Positions 1 through 8,693 are shown, counted from the first letter of the stretch. The stretch: DNA of 15,173 nucleotides from an uncultured Clostridia bacterium (GCA_947587775.1 CANPYD010000012.1:1-15173); one strand, 5' to 3'. Numbers and translations: made by a program. The notes: generated by a model not told the origin, from the letters alone.

Positions 1-206
1 GGCGCGAACGGTGACCGCCCCGCCCGCATATCTTTTTGTGCACTAAGGGCGGCACGAGCGGCTTTGCCGCGAAGTTAGGCGGGTCTCTACCCGCGTGAGA
101 TAGGTGGCGCGCGTAGCGCGTCAGGTGGGGGTTGCCTTGGCTCCCCTGAGAGGGGCAGCAAGTGGGCGCCAAGGGGAAAAATTATCATATTTCAGGAGGA
201 AAGGTC
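1..206. repeat. Intergenic composite repeat upstream of rpe
   Basis: No gene is visible here. The stretch is made of short modules that recur in inverted orientation at about 2750-3090: a CCGCCCCGCCCGCA block (about 14-27), a GTGCAC/GGGCGGCACGAGC block (38-60), a GCGGGTCTCTACCCGC palindrome-like block (about 78-93) and a GCGCGTAGCGCGTCAGGTGG block (about 109-128). A G/C hairpin block, GGCTCCCCTGAGAGGGG, follows at about 139-155. The rpe ribosome binding site AGGAGGA lies at 194-200. I see no convincing sigma-70 promoter, which fits rpe being transcribed from an upstream rsgA-type gene outside the window (inference). Confidence 0.6.
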
Positions 207-857
207 ATGAAAATCAAGATCGCGCCGAGTATTTTGGCAAGCGACTTTTCAAAGCTCGGGGAAACGGTGCAACTGCTCGAGAGAAGCGGCGCAGATCTCG
301 TGCACTGCGACGTCATGGACGGGAATTTCGTGCCACCCATCACCTTCGGCGCGCAGACGGTGAAGGCGATCCGTCCGCATACCGCCCTTCCCCTCGATTG
401 CCACCTGATGGTTCTGCACCCCGAGACGCACATCGAGGACTTTGCAAGGGCGGGCGCAGACAATATCACTGTTCACGTGGAAACCTGCGATATCCCCGCG
501 CTCTTTCAAAAAATTGCCTCGTACGGCGTAAAAAAATCCGCCGTCATCAATCCCGAAACGGCGGTCGAAAAGGCCTTTCCCGCCGTGGAAGCGGGGGCGG
601 ACATGATCCTTCTTATGAGCGTGCACCCCGGCTGGGGCGGGCAGAAATTCATTCCCGAGACTCTCAAAAAGATCGAAACACTCCGCAATTTCTGCATTAC
701 GCACGGTGCGGGGGAGCTTGATCTCGAGGTGGACGGCGGCATCACCGAGGAGAACGTCCGTGACGTGATCGCGGCGGGGGCAAACGTCATCGTCGCGGGC
801 AGCACAGTGTTCAGATCCGCAGACATGGCGGCGACGATCGCGAGGCTCCGCGGATGA
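207..857 (+). CDS. rpe: Ribulose-phosphate 3-epimerase
   Basis: A 216-residue cytoplasmic TIM-barrel enzyme that interconverts D-ribulose 5-phosphate and D-xylulose 5-phosphate in the pentose phosphate pathway. Family motifs run in order: IAPSILASDF at the N-terminus, HCDVMDGNFVPP (metal-binding His/Asp), DCHLMV, NITVHVE, MSVHPGWGGQKF (phosphate and substrate loop), LEVDGGI (catalytic Asp) and VAGSTVF. The length matches the family. The start at 207 was chosen over an in-frame ATG at 162 because AGGAGGA sits 6 bases upstream and homologues begin with this Met-Lys-Ile-Lys-like stretch. It overlaps thiN by 4 bases (ATGA), so the two are probably translationally coupled. In B. subtilis rpe also precedes the thiN homologue. 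Confidence 0.97.
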   Translation: MKIKIAPSILASDFSKLGETVQLLERSGADLVHCDVMDGNFVPPITFGAQTVKAIRPHTALPLDCHLMVLHPETHIEDFARAGADNITVHVETCDIPALFQKIASYGVKKSAVINPETAVEKAFPAVEAGADMILLMSVHPGWGGQKFIPETLKKIETLRNFCITHGAGELDLEVDGGITEENVRDVIAAGANVIVAGSTVFRSADMAATIARLRG

Positions 858-1456
858 AGGCGGTCATTCTTCTCAACGGCGAGCCCTATCAAGGAGAAAT
901 CCCCGCCGAAGACGCCTATGTGATCTGCTGTGACGGCGCCTATGCTTGGGCGAAGGAGAAGGTGCGGATCGACGAAAATTTGGGCGACTTTGACTCCTTG
1001 GACGAAGTACCCGTTCCCGCACCCCGCATGAAGTTTCCTTCCGAGAAAAACGAGACGGACGGAGAGCTTGCTGTGGACAGGGCTCTGGACATGGGTGCCA
1101 CGGAAATCGTCTTCTACGGCGGCGGGGGAAGAAGAGAGGATCATTTTCTCGGCAATCTTCATCTCCTATATAAGGCACACAGGTCGGGCGCGGCGGCATG
1201 GATGATGTTGGAACATGCGCAGATGTACATGTGCGGCGAGGGCGAACACGTCTTTCACTGCCGCAAGGGGCAGACCGTCTCCGTTGTCCCGTTCGGGGGC
1301 GACGCGCATATACTGCATTGCAGGGGACTTTTTTATCCCATGGACTCCCTTGCGCTCCGCTACGGCTCCACGCGGGGGATCTCGAATCTTACGCTGTCGG
1401 AGGATTTTTCCGTCACGGTGGAGAAGGGGCACGTGCTCGTCATTTTGAATGATTGA
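854..1456 (+). CDS. thiN: Thiamine pyrophosphokinase
   Basis: A 200-residue enzyme that transfers a pyrophosphate group from ATP to thiamine, making the cofactor thiamine diphosphate. The N-terminal catalytic domain shows CDGAYAWA, LGDFDSL (Asp residues expected to bind Mg-ATP), KNETDGELAVDRAL and GGGGRREDHFLGN, all hallmarks of the TPK family. The C-terminal beta domain contains STRGISNL, the usual thiamine-binding part. Length is normal. The start ATG overlaps the rpe stop by 4 bases, and the pair likely forms one transcript with upstream genes. Thiamine diphosphate is the cofactor of transketolase, the pathway partner of Rpe. The gene corresponds to yloS of B. subtilis by both sequence and position. 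Confidence 0.95.
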   Translation: MKAVILLNGEPYQGEIPAEDAYVICCDGAYAWAKEKVRIDENLGDFDSLDEVPVPAPRMKFPSEKNETDGELAVDRALDMGATEIVFYGGGGRREDHFLGNLHLLYKAHRSGAAAWMMLEHAQMYMCGEGEHVFHCRKGQTVSVVPFGGDAHILHCRGLFYPMDSLALRYGSTRGISNLTLSEDFSVTVEKGHVLVILND

Positions 1457-1468
1457 GGAGAGGAAACC

Positions 1469-1507
1469 CCTCAGTCACTTCGTGACAGCTCCCCTGAGAG
1501 GGGAGCC
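1469..1507. repeat. Short intergenic repeat with two hairpins
   Basis: Starts CCTCAGTCACTTCGTGACAG, which folds as GTCAC-TTC-GTGAC, followed by GCTCCCCTGAGAGGGGAGC, a second hairpin. Close relatives occur at 3012-3053 (CCTCAGTCACCTTGCGGTGA, then GCTCCTCCTAAGGAGGC) and, partly, at 2764-2785. The stem bases change in a compensatory way (ACTTCGT versus ACCTTGCGGT), which suggests the fold is kept. It follows thiN immediately and may work as an mRNA 3' end, but it lacks a T tract. Confidence 0.7.
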
Positions 1508-1650
1508 GAGGGGGGGCTTCGTTCTAAATTACTGCGCGAAGCAAAACCACGCTTTTGCGGCAGCGCACTCAATTTGTCGAACCCCTTCGACTTAATGTTC
1601 TCTCGAGCGAACGAGACAGTGACTCAATATCCCAGAAGCGTAACTTTCCT

Positions 1651-1710
1651 CGCTCGTATTTCTTTTGAGCGCGCGCCCGACAAGGCGCAAGCTCAAAAGA
1701 AATACGAGCG
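1651..1710. repeat. Perfect 20-bp inverted repeat upstream of spoVM
   Basis: Arms CGCTCGTATTTCTTTTGAGC (1651-1670) and GCTCAAAAGAAATACGAGCG (1691-1710) are exact reverse complements around a 20-base spacer. The spacer itself contains GCGCC and GGCGC and can extend the stem. It ends 10 bases before the spoVM ribosome binding site. There is no T tract, so it is not a standard terminator. It could be an RNA processing or stability element, or an inverted repeat of a mobile remnant. Confidence 0.8.
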
Positions 1711-1729
1711 AAATAAACAAGGAGGTTGT

Positions 1730-1795
1730 ATGATCATCTGTATCAAGCTTCCGAGGGTGCTCGGTTGCATCGTGCGGTTGTTCTACAAAGGATGA
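1730..1795 (+). CDS. spoVM: SpoVM-like spore morphogenesis peptide (21 residues)
   Basis: A tiny gene encoding MIICIKLPRVLGCIVRLFYKG. It resembles B. subtilis SpoVM (26 residues, IKLPKFLGGIVR core), a membrane-curvature-sensing amphipathic helix that recruits SpoIVA and starts coat assembly on the forespore. The conserved IKLP...LG.IVR core, including the proline that sets the helix position, is present. An excellent ribosome binding site, AAGGAGGT, ends 3 bases before the ATG. Location agrees: in B. subtilis spoVM lies between the thiN homologue and rpmB. Its stop overlaps the dipeptidase start (ATGA at 1792-1795). It is shorter than the Bacillus peptide at both ends. I searched upstream for a sigma-E-type promoter and found none I could defend. 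Confidence 0.88.
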   Translation: MIICIKLPRVLGCIVRLFYKG

Positions 1796-2676
1796 AATAT
1801 ATCGATCTGCATGCGGACGCTCTCACCAAAGAGGGCGTCCGTTCGGTTACAAAGGAGAGCCTTTCGGCAGGGAATTGTCTTTTACAGTGCTTTGCGGCAT
1901 TTGTGGACGGCACCAAGGGCGAGGGGTTCGCCCGCGCGCTTTCCCTCTGCGATGCATTCGATGAACTGTGCCTGAACCGGTCTTTCAACCCCGTCCGTGG
2001 TGGCGCGGAGATCGATCCGGGGCGCATCAACGCCCTTCTGACGGTGGAAGGCGGCGAGGCGATTGGGGGCGATCTTGAAAACCTGACCGTTCTCTATGGA
2101 CGCGGCGTGAGAATGATGACGCTCACATGGAATCAAAGCAACAAGATCGGCGCGGCGAACGGGACGGCGGGCGGGCTCACGCCGTTCGGGCGGGACTGCG
2201 TGGAGCGCATGTGCGACATGGGCATGCTCGTTGACGTCTCCCACGGGAGCGACGGACTCCTTTCGGACGTTGCCGAAATCTGCAAGCGGAAGGGCGTACC
2301 CTTCGTTGCGAGCCATTCGAACGCCCGCGCCGTCTTTTTCCATTCCAGAAATCTGACGGACGGTGGGATCCGTGCCGTGGCGGAGAGCGGCGGGGTCGTC
2401 GGGCTGTGCTTTGTGGGGAAATTTCTCTCGGCGGACGGGAGCGCCGAGGGGCAGAGGGCGGCGATCCTCGCCCACGCGCGGCATATTGTGAACGTCGGCG
2501 GCGCGGACGGTTTGGCGCTCGGGAGCGATTTTGACGGCGCGCCCGAGAATCCGTACGTCAGGAGCCCTGCCGATCTGCCGGAAATGCTCTTTGATTTGGA
2601 AAAGACGTTCGGTGCGCGCATTGCCGAAAAGATCGCCTGCAAAAACGCCCTGCGCGTGCTGGACGGAATGAAGTAA
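1792..2676 (+). CDS. Membrane dipeptidase-type metallopeptidase (M19 family)
   Basis: A 294-residue protein of the renal/membrane dipeptidase family, amidohydrolase-like zinc enzymes that cleave dipeptides, often with D-residue tolerance. Expected metal ligands are visible in order: H7 and D9 (DLHADAL), E86 (LTVEGGE), H151 (VDVSHGS), H175 (VASHSNAR), plus catalytic D246 (LGSDFDG). There is no signal peptide, as in most bacterial members, so it is probably cytoplasmic. The start at 1792 is preferred over an in-frame ATG at 1726 because the latter would add 22 residues that merely re-read the spoVM region, and homology begins at this Met. Overlap with the spoVM stop implies coupled translation. 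A role in recycling peptidoglycan peptides during sporulation is possible but only inferred from position. Confidence 0.9.
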   Translation: MKYIDLHADALTKEGVRSVTKESLSAGNCLLQCFAAFVDGTKGEGFARALSLCDAFDELCLNRSFNPVRGGAEIDPGRINALLTVEGGEAIGGDLENLTVLYGRGVRMMTLTWNQSNKIGAANGTAGGLTPFGRDCVERMCDMGMLVDVSHGSDGLLSDVAEICKRKGVPFVASHSNARAVFFHSRNLTDGGIRAVAESGGVVGLCFVGKFLSADGSAEGQRAAILAHARHIVNVGGADGLALGSDFDGAPENPYVRSPADLPEMLFDLEKTFGARIAEKIACKNALRVLDGMK

Positions 2677-2903
2677 ACGTGCGGAAGGCTTACCCCTCCT
2701 TGCTGCCCCTTTCAGGGGAAGTCCCCGAAGGGAAAAGGGGTTACCCAATTCAGAACGACACCCCCTCAGTCGCCTTGCGGCGCCAGCGTCTCATGCGGGT
2801 AGAGACCCGCATAACTTCGCGCCCGAGATGTCTCGACAAGCTACTTCGCACTTCGTGCTCGTGCCGCCCTTGGTGCACAATAGAAGTGCGGGCGGGGCGG
2901 TCA

Positions 2904-2931
2904 GCATTTGCCCGAACATATGGGCAAATGC
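2904..2931. repeat. Perfect 10-bp stem-loop
   Basis: GCATTTGCCC, eight spacer bases, then GGGCAAATGC. It lies inside the composite repeat region, right after the G/C-rich block shared with position 14-27. No T tract follows. Confidence 0.75.
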
Positions 2932-2935
2932 CAAG

Positions 2936-2983
2936 AAAATTTTGCGCCAAAGATGATCAACCTTTGGAAGAATGCAAAATTTT
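2936..2983. repeat. Long stem-loop with AAAATTTTGC arms
   Basis: Outer arms AAAATTTTGC (2936-2945) and GCAAAATTTT (2974-2983), with inner CCAAAG and CTTTGG also complementary, giving a two-part stem of about 16 pairs around a short loop containing GATGATCA. Confidence 0.75.
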
Positions 2984-3154
2984 CCCCTCGAGGGGGAGCC
3001 AAAGATGCCCACCTCAGTCACCTTGCGGTGACAGCTCCTCCTAAGGAGGCGCCATGCAACCCCCACCTGACGCGCTACGCGTGCCACCCTCCCCCCAAAG
3101 GGGGTAGGGCTTGGCGGGCGAAGGTGCAGAGGGGGTAGGGTAAGGGGGCGAAAC

Positions 3155-3188
3155 AAAAAATAAAAGCGGGTCCCATAGGGATCCGCTT
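3155..3188 (-). terminator. Rho-independent terminator of rpmB
   Basis: Read on the minus strand: AAGCGGATCCC, TAT, GGGACCCGCTT, then TTATTTTTTG. The stem has one internal mismatch and a T-rich tail, and begins 15 bases after the rpmB stop. Confidence 0.8.
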
Positions 3189-3202
3189 CTTTGATACTTT
3201 GA

Positions 3203-3391
3203 TTAAACTCTTTCGACCTTGTTGCTCTTGAGGCATCTTGTGCAGACGTAGCCGTTTTCCACTTTTCCGTCTTTCACGTAAGCGACCTTCTGCACGTTTG
3301 CCGCAAATGTCCTTCTCGTCTTGCGGTTGGAGTGGCTCACGTTGTTTCCCGACGTCTGGCCCTTCCCGCAGATGCTGCATACTCTCGACAT
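3203..3391 (-). CDS. rpmB: Large ribosomal subunit protein bL28
   Basis: A 62-residue basic protein with a normal bL28 sequence: start MSRVCSICGKG, then NNVSHSNRKTRRTF (the L28 signature) and C-terminal YVCTRCLKSNKV. The two CxxC pairs (CSIC and CTRC) mark the zinc-binding form of L28. The ribosome binding site on the minus strand is GGAGGTGGAG just before the ATG. It stands alone, opposite to its neighbours, with its own promoter and terminator, exactly as rpmB is oriented in B. subtilis between spoVM and yloU. Confidence 0.97.
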   Translation of the reverse strand: MSRVCSICGKGQTSGNNVSHSNRKTRRTFAANVQKVAYVKDGKVENGYVCTRCLKSNKVERV

Positions 3392-3453
3392 ATCTCCACC
3401 TCCATAGGTAATTTCCGTTTGGTTTTTGGTCTTTTTCCTGAGAACCGATATAT

Positions 3454-3483
3454 ATCATACCATAGAAGGCGGGGAAAAATCAA
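3454..3483 (-). promoter_or_regulatory. Sigma-A-type promoter of rpmB
   Basis: On the minus strand, -35 TTGATT (3478-3483) and -10 TATGAT (3454-3459) are separated by 18 bases, giving a leader of roughly 55 bases before the rpmB start. Confidence 0.65.
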
Positions 3484-3544
3484 TTAAAATCGGGCGGAAA
3501 GCGCAAAAAATTTTTCCGTTTCAGGAAATTTTTTATGATATTGC

Positions 3545-3573
3545 TTGCAAAAATGAACGTAATGGGGTAGAAT
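3545..3573 (+). promoter_or_regulatory. Sigma-A-type promoter of the Asp23-fakA operon
   Basis: -35 TTGCAA (3545-3550), 17-base spacer, -10 TAGAAT (3568-3573). The predicted start of transcription is about 25 bases before the Asp23-family ATG. It is divergent from the rpmB promoter. Confidence 0.7.
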
Positions 3574-3604
3574 AGGAACGTAAGAGAACCTCGAAGGAGC
3601 AAGT

Positions 3605-3955
3605 ATGTCTGTCAGCACAAGCAACGCTTACGGAAAAATTTCAATCTCCGATCTTGCGATTGCCAAGGTCGCGGCGCAAGCCGCGGTGGAGAGCTACGGG
3701 ATCGTCGACACCGTTTCCCATCGGTTCTCGGACACGCTTGCGGAGCTTCTCAAGAAGGATGCGGGAGGCAAGGGCGTCAAGATCACCACACAGGGTAACA
3801 GGATCTTTATCGACGTCTATGTTCTCATCAAGTACGGTGTTTCGATCGAGGCCGTTGCAGAGGCCTTGAAGGAGTCCGTAAAGTACAAAGTGGAAAACTT
3901 TACGGGCATGATCGTCGATACCGTCAACGTCAACATCACAGGCCTTAAATTATAA
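3605..3955 (+). CDS. Asp23/Gls24 family protein (YloU-like)
   Basis: A 116-residue protein of the Asp23/Gls24 (DUF322) family. Typical features are an N-terminal GKISISDLAIAKVAAQAA segment, the central ITTQGNRIFIDVYVLIKYGV strand pair, and the C-terminal amphipathic helix and strand ending VDTVNVNITGLKL. Family members are small envelope-associated or cytoplasmic proteins linked to cell-wall stress; the exact biochemical role is not established. AAGGAG lies 5 bases before the ATG. It is followed after 34 bases by the fakA-like gene, the same pairing as yloU-yloV in B. subtilis, so the two probably share a transcript and a process. Confidence 0.93.
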   Translation: MSVSTSNAYGKISISDLAIAKVAAQAAVESYGIVDTVSHRFSDTLAELLKKDAGGKGVKITTQGNRIFIDVYVLIKYGVSIEAVAEALKESVKYKVENFTGMIVDTVNVNITGLKL

Positions 3956-3989
3956 CGCGCCTCCGCATTCCGCGTCAGGAGATTTTTTC

Positions 3990-5639
3990 ATGCAAAAAAC
4001 AATCAATTGCGCCGCATTCCGCAAAATGGTACTGTCGGGCGCAAAGATGCTCGAAAACAATAGGGCAAAGGTGGACGCGCTCAACGTGTTCCCCGTGCCG
4101 GACGGCGATACGGGCACCAATATGTCACTTACGTTGCAGTCCGCTGTCAAGGAGCTTTCCTCCTGCACGACGAATGCATTCCCCGATGTGTGCGATTGTA
4201 TCTCGAAGGGGGCGCTGCGCGGCGCGAGGGGAAATTCGGGGGTCATTCTGTCCCAGATTTTCCGCGGGATCTGTTCCGTGCTCCGCGACGGCAAGCCCGA
4301 AGTGGATACCCGCACGTTTGCCAAGGCGCTCGAAGCGGGCACCAAGGTCGCCTATAACGCCGTCTCCATTCCCAAAGAGGGGACGATCCTCACCGTCGTC
4401 CGCATGATGAGCGAATTTGCCTCGAAGAATGCGGGAAAATACCGCGACTTCGAAGCCTTCCTTCCCGCCGTCATCGAAGAGGGGGACAGGGCGCTCGCCA
4501 AGACGCCCGAACTTCTCCCCGTTCTGAAAAAGGCGGGCGTGGTGGACTCGGGCGGCGTGGGACTCATGACGATCATGCGCGGCTTTCAGGCGGCGCTCAT
4601 GGGCGAGGAGATCATCTCCGACGTCCCCACCGATGCGGCTTCCCAGCAAAATCCCGACGATGTGTTCGGCGACAATTCGGATATCATCAATATGGATCTC
4701 GGCGACATCCAGTTCGCCTATTGCACCGAATTTTTCGTCATCAACCTGAAAAAGAGCACCACCCTTGCGGATATCGATAAACTCCGTGAGAGCCTCATGG
4801 GCATCGGCGATTCCGTCATCTGCATCGGCGATCTTGAGATGATCAAAGTGCACGTCCATACGAATTGCCCGGGCGTCGCGCTCACCTATGCTCTGGAGCT
4901 CGGCGAACTCGACAGACCCAAGATCGAGAACATGCTCGAACAGAACAGGGCGCTCAAAGCGAAGATCGCCGCAGAGAAGAAGGATCAGGGCATGCTCGCC
5001 ATCTGCACGGGGCAGGGGATCTCCGATATTTTCAAGGATCTGTTTATCGACCGCGTGATCGAGGGCGGACAGACGATGAATCCTTCCGCGTCCGACATCG
5101 CGACGGCGGTGCAGAAGATCAATGCGGACAACGTGTTCGTCTTCCCCAATAACAAGAACATCATTCTTGCGGCGGAGCAGGCGAAGGCGCTCGTCGAGAA
5201 CCGTACCATCCACGTCATTCCCACAAAGAACGTCCCGCAGGGCTTTGCGGCGGCGCTCGCGTTCGACCCCGAAGCCTCGGCAGAGGAAAACAAGACGAAT
5301 ATGATCCACGCGCTCGACAATGTGCGCGCGGGCAGCGTTACCCATGCCGTGCGGACGACGAACGTCAACGGGTTCTCCATCAAGGAAGGGGATATCATCG
5401 GACTGGACGACAAGAAGATCCTCGCCAAGAGCAATAATATTGACGAGACGGTTTTGAAACTTCTCGATAAATTAAAGGACGATTCGCACGAGGTCATCAC
5501 CCTCTACTATGGCGAAGGCGTCGCCGAAGAGGACGCCGCCGCCCTTGCCGAAAAGGTCGGGGAGGCTTTCCCGTCCTGTGACGTTGACTATCACTACGGC
5601 GGTCAGCCCGTGTATTATTATCTGTTATCTCTCGAATAA
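3990..5639 (+). CDS. fakA: DAK2-domain fatty acid kinase subunit (FakA/YloV-like)
   Basis: A 549-residue protein matching the FakA/YloV family. The N-terminal DAK2 (DhaL-like) ATP-binding domain shows NVFPVPDGDTGTNM (residues 32-45; D38 and D40 expected to bind Mg-ADP), RGNSGVILSQ (from R80) and DSGGVGLMT. A middle domain starts near QFAYCTEFFV, and a C-terminal EDD-like domain ends YHYGGQPVYYYLLSLE. In characterised systems FakA phosphorylates exogenous fatty acids bound by a FakB (DegV-family) partner, feeding them to PlsX/PlsY; no fakB is in this window. AGGAG lies 9 bases upstream of the start. The domain set is complete and a strong terminator follows 6 bases after the stop. Confidence 0.93.
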   Translation: MQKTINCAAFRKMVLSGAKMLENNRAKVDALNVFPVPDGDTGTNMSLTLQSAVKELSSCTTNAFPDVCDCISKGALRGARGNSGVILSQIFRGICSVLRDGKPEVDTRTFAKALEAGTKVAYNAVSIPKEGTILTVVRMMSEFASKNAGKYRDFEAFLPAVIEEGDRALAKTPELLPVLKKAGVVDSGGVGLMTIMRGFQAALMGEEIISDVPTDAASQQNPDDVFGDNSDIINMDLGDIQFAYCTEFFVINLKKSTTLADIDKLRESLMGIGDSVICIGDLEMIKVHVHTNCPGVALTYALELGELDRPKIENMLEQNRALKAKIAAEKKDQGMLAICTGQGISDIFKDLFIDRVIEGGQTMNPSASDIATAVQKINADNVFVFPNNKNIILAAEQAKALVENRTIHVIPTKNVPQGFAAALAFDPEASAEENKTNMIHALDNVRAGSVTHAVRTTNVNGFSIKEGDIIGLDDKKILAKSNNIDETVLKLLDKLKDDSHEVITLYYGEGVAEEDAAALAEKVGEAFPSCDVDYHYGGQPVYYYLLSLE

Positions 5640-5645
5640 AAGATA

Positions 5646-5674
5646 CGGCTGCGCCTTTGCGCAGCCGTTTGTTT
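5646..5674 (+). terminator. Rho-independent terminator after fakA
   Basis: CGGCTGCGC, loop CTTT, GCGCAGCCG: a perfect 9-bp G/C-rich stem followed by TTTGTTT, 6 bases past the fakA stop. Confidence 0.92.
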
Positions 5675-5759
5675 ATCCGGAGCGTTCCGCCCGCATTCAC
5701 CGTGAGGAAGAAGGGCGGCCCGAAAATATCACAGCGCATCATTTGCGAAAGGAGGAACC

Positions 5760-6202
5760 ATGAAACAGATCCGTATTACCGTTGCCGCGGTTTTGGGCGC
5801 TTTCACCGTGCTCTTTGCCGTAAGTTATGTACTGCTCTTTTCCTCTGGTGAGCTCATGGCGCCGACGGAAGATCTCGGCGAGGGACTCTCGCGGGTGTTC
5901 GGGGTTCTGTTATCCGTGATCCCGCTCTTCCTCGGGATCCCCGCCATCGTCGGGATCATTGTCCTCACGGTGTGCATTTTTGTCCTCAAAAAGAAACTTC
6001 CGCCGGCGGTTGCGCTCCTCATCCTCATGACGCTCTATCTGCCCGTAGTCGGTTTTTCGGCCGTTGTTATGGTTGAGGTTTACCTGTCGCAGTTCCTCGC
6101 CCTTGCTTTGGCGGCGGGGGGCATGGCGGCCGTCTATCTCGCGGCATACGTTGTGACCTGTATCTATGTCCATCTCTGCCGCACACGGGGGGATCTGCAA
6201 GA

Positions 6203-6206
<4 letters not shown>
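5760..6206 (+). CDS. Small four-helix membrane protein, function unknown
   Basis: A 148-residue hydrophobic protein that I do not recognise as a named family. About four transmembrane segments are visible: residues ~5-28, ~45-75 (long, ending VLKKK), ~82-106 and ~110-138, with a charged C-terminal tail RTRGDLQE. No enzyme motif is seen. The ribosome binding site AAAGGAGGAA directly precedes the ATG. Its stop overlaps the recG start by 4 bases (ATGA), so it is probably co-translated with recG. It replaces the sdaAB-sdaAA genes found between yloV and recG in B. subtilis. No clear promoter is visible in the 85 bases after the fakA terminator. Confidence 0.85.
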
Positions 6207-8206
<2,000 letters not shown>

Positions 8207-8221
8207 AAAGTGTGCCCTTTG

Positions 8222-8290
8222 CTGCTCCCTTTTAGGGGAAGGAATCGCGCCGTTGCTCTTCTTGCTTCCCCTTTTCCCTCGAGGGGGCGA
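8222..8290. repeat. Repeat-like segment after recG
   Basis: CTGCTCCCTTTTAGGGGAAGG resembles the CTGCCCCTTTCAGGGGAAG block near 2702-2720. AGGGGAAG (8234-8241) is the inverse of CTTCCCCT (8265-8272), so it can fold. This appears to be another member of the intergenic repeat family, marking the end of the housekeeping block. Confidence 0.5.
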
Positions 8291-8336
8291 CAAGGGTGCT
8301 GAACGGCGTGAGGACGGAAAAAATTTTGACAGAGTG

Positions 8337-8364
8337 TTGACATTTTCCGAAAACTGGGTATAAT
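8337..8364 (+). promoter_or_regulatory. Promoter of the AbrB-PIN operon
   Basis: Consensus -35 TTGACA (8337-8342), 16-base spacer, consensus -10 TATAAT (8359-8364). Just downstream, GGAAA-TCTATAC-TTTCC (8377-8393) is a small dyad that could be an operator for the AbrB-type protein (inference). Confidence 0.85.
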
Positions 8365-8417
8365 AAAAGTGGGTAGGGAAATCTATACTTTCCATACATT
8401 CAAGGAGGAAAACTTCT

Positions 8418-8693
8418 ATGGCTCAACCCGCTTTTATCGACAATGCCAAAGTGATGGCGAAAGGACAGGTCACGATCCCGAAGGATATCCGTACCATTCT
8501 CGGCGTGGATTGCGGCGACCGCATTTCTTTCATCGTGGAGAACGGCAGCGTTCGCATCGTCAATTCCGCAGTCTTTGCCATGCAGATGCTCCAAGCACAG
8601 ATGCAAGGCGTTGAAAGCGCCCCATCTGAGGAAGAAGTGGCGAAGATGATCACCGAGATGCGGAGAGGTGAGAACGATGAAGGTGTTGATTGA
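8418..8693 (+). CDS. AbrB/SpoVT-type antitoxin
   Basis: A 91-residue protein with one swapped-hairpin AbrB-like DNA-binding domain at about residues 10-45: AKGQVTIPKDIRTILGV, then GDRISFIVENG. The remaining acidic, helical C-terminus (about 46-91, with EEEVAKMITEMRRGEND) is the likely toxin-binding tail. AAGGAGGAAA provides the ribosome binding site. The gene overlaps the following PIN-domain gene by 17 bases. This order and overlap are typical of type II toxin-antitoxin modules, where the antitoxin also represses its own promoter. Whether this particular module is toxic cannot be seen from sequence. Confidence 0.88.
   Translation: MAQPAFIDNAKVMAKGQVTIPKDIRTILGVDCGDRISFIVENGSVRIVNSAVFAMQMLQAQMQGVESAPSEEEVAKMITEMRRGENDEGVD

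Larger units (their letters stand above)
2677..3154. repeat. Composite intergenic repeat region
   Basis: No gene is supported here. Modules seen: a C/G hairpin block (about 2697-2750); CCTCAGTCGCC (2764-2774); GCGGGT-AGAG-ACCCGC hairpin (2796-2811); TGCTCGTGCCGCCCTTGGTGCAC (about 2857-2879) and GCGGGCGGGGCGGT (about 2888-2901), which are reverse complements of blocks at 14-60; a GCATTTGCCC/GGGCAAATGC hairpin (2904-2931); a long stem with arms AAAATTTTGC (2936-2945) and GCAAAATTTT (2974-2983) that also encloses CCAAAG/CTTTGG; a second CCTCAGTCACC repeat (3012-3053); and CCACCTGACGCGCTACGCGT (about 3062-3081), the reverse complement of a block at 107-127. Together they look like nested copies of a repeat family. 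Confidence 0.7.

Noticed and set aside
162..206. Upstream in-frame start for rpe
   Set aside because: It would add 15 residues across the ribosome binding site; the 207 start has AGGAGGA at proper spacing and matches the family N-terminus.
1600..1729. Sigma-E-type promoter for spoVM
   Set aside because: CAATATC-like and GTAACTT-like pieces near 1625-1645 are too weak and poorly spaced to list.
1726..1791. N-terminal extension of the dipeptidase from an ATG at 1726
   Set aside because: It would start inside the spoVM ribosome binding region and merely re-read spoVM in another frame; the M19 homology starts at 1792.
2679..3044. Possible 121-codon gene after the dipeptidase
   Set aside because: It reads straight through hairpin repeats, has no ribosome binding site and the translation looks like repeat sequence.
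4125..5345. Open frame of about 406 codons on the minus strand inside fakA
   Set aside because: It is fully antisense to a well-conserved gene; its composition is Arg/His/Asp-rich, as expected for a shadow of G+C-rich codons, and no motif or ribosome binding site supports it.
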